From Rhodospirillaceae bacterium (GTDB lineage Bacteria; Pseudomonadota; Alphaproteobacteria; MPNO01; UBA2964): a stretch of DNA of 6,268 nucleotides. The notes beneath the pieces were generated by a model. It saw only the letters and a list, made by a program, of their open reading frames with translations, was not told the origin of the DNA and made no database searches. Positions within the stretch are counted from its first letter, which is position 1; every line of letters starts with the position of its first letter. This document shows positions 6,002 to 6,268 of this stretch, piece after piece. The position numbers were made by a program, and so were the translations under genes. The DNA lies in assembly GCA_018660305.1 (NCBI GenBank), contig JABJKO010000141.1, positions 1 through 6,268 of the forward strand, given 5' to 3'.

Positions 6002-6268
6002 TCATATGATGCTATAGCGCAACAAAATCCACAGTTTTTGTGATTTGGCGAGAGAAACGGGCTCATCGAGTCTGTCCCAGCCGCGATCCATGAGTTTGAC
6101 AAGGACGCGCCGGTAATTTTGCAGCATAAGATTGGCCGGCCGCATCAGCCGCGATTCACAGTGCGAAATCGCCGTCGCTGCATCCTTGTAACGTTGCTCG
6201 GCGATGGCCGCCAACTCTTCGCATACGGCTCCAAAGCGGGGGTGAGCCAGCGTCCGATGGGGATCGCC
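6002..6268 (-). CDS. hpnD: Presqualene diphosphate synthase HpnD, C-terminal part
   Basis: The last 88 codons are present and the gene continues past the right edge. HpnD is a squalene/phytoene synthase family enzyme that condenses two farnesyl diphosphates to presqualene diphosphate, the first committed step to squalene in the HpnCDE route. The visible part has the terminal helices typical of HpnD: a HPRFGAVCEELAAIAEQRY segment, the RPANLMLQNYRRVL helix, and the ending SLAKSQKLWILLRYSII. The last resembles the SKPRKLWLALRH-like tail of HpnD and not that of HpnC. The catalytic Asp-rich motifs lie outside the window. The frame is open to the edge without a stop, so an internal TTG at 6212-6214 is not the real start. 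It is co-directional with shc but separated by 186 bp, with no hpnE between them. Confidence 0.85.
   Translation of the reverse strand, partial: GDPHRTLAHPRFGAVCEELAAIAEQRYKDAATAISHCESRLMRPANLMLQNYRRVLVKLMDRGWDRLDEPVSLAKSQKLWILLRYSII

Noticed and set aside
1..6268. tRNA, rRNA, insertion sequence, CRISPR or attachment site
   Set aside because: Reading both strands gave no cloverleaf-like segment, transposase motif, regularly spaced repeats or long terminal repeats. The genes fill almost all of the window.

Overview
This GC-rich window is the core of a bacterial hopanoid (triterpenoid membrane lipid) locus. Five of its six recognisable genes belong to the hpn family set: the 3' end of hpnD, shc (hpnF), hpnG, hpnH and hpnA. 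The sixth is a nucleotidyltransferase gene coupled to hpnA. Protein sequence style, GC-rich codon use and gene content suggest an alphaproteobacterium, perhaps of Rhodospirillales type. That is an inference from overall look, not from a marker gene.

Layout from left to right: 1-164 is a mostly non-coding edge that may hold the last codons of a gene arriving from the left on the + strand. 165-905 (-) is a LicC-like nucleotidyltransferase. 907-1899 (-) is hpnA, the gene in front of it, one base away. 1900-2086 is a divergent intergenic region with a GC-rich inverted repeat. 2087-3223 (+) is hpnH, the only clear + strand gene. 3179-3865 (-) is hpnG, whose 3' end overlaps that of hpnH by 45 bp. 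3866-5815 (-) is shc, whose stop codon directly abuts the hpnG start in the same frame. 5816-6001 is a 186-bp leader or spacer with a candidate promoter and several small inverted repeats. 6002-6268 (-) is the C-terminal part of hpnD, cut by the right edge.

How the genes work together: HpnD helps make squalene from farnesyl diphosphate, and Shc cyclises squalene to hopene (diploptene). HpnH adds a 5'-deoxyadenosyl group to give adenosylhopane, and HpnG removes adenine, opening the way to ribosylhopane and bacteriohopanepolyols. HpnA is a hopanoid-associated NAD(P)-dependent sugar epimerase/dehydratase-like protein of unsettled role. The nucleotidyltransferase probably activates a phosphorylated alcohol or sugar as a CDP or NDP derivative. 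Its tight coupling to hpnA makes it a candidate for an uncharacterised head-group step or for an unrelated polar lipid.

Most worth a second look: the hpnA-nucleotidyltransferase pair; the in-frame stop/start junction between shc and hpnG; the absence of hpnE from its usual place between hpnD and shc; the inverted hpnH with a tail-to-tail overlap; and the matching small palindromes that enclose the ribosome binding sites of shc and hpnA. No RNA genes, insertion sequences or CRISPR arrays were seen.
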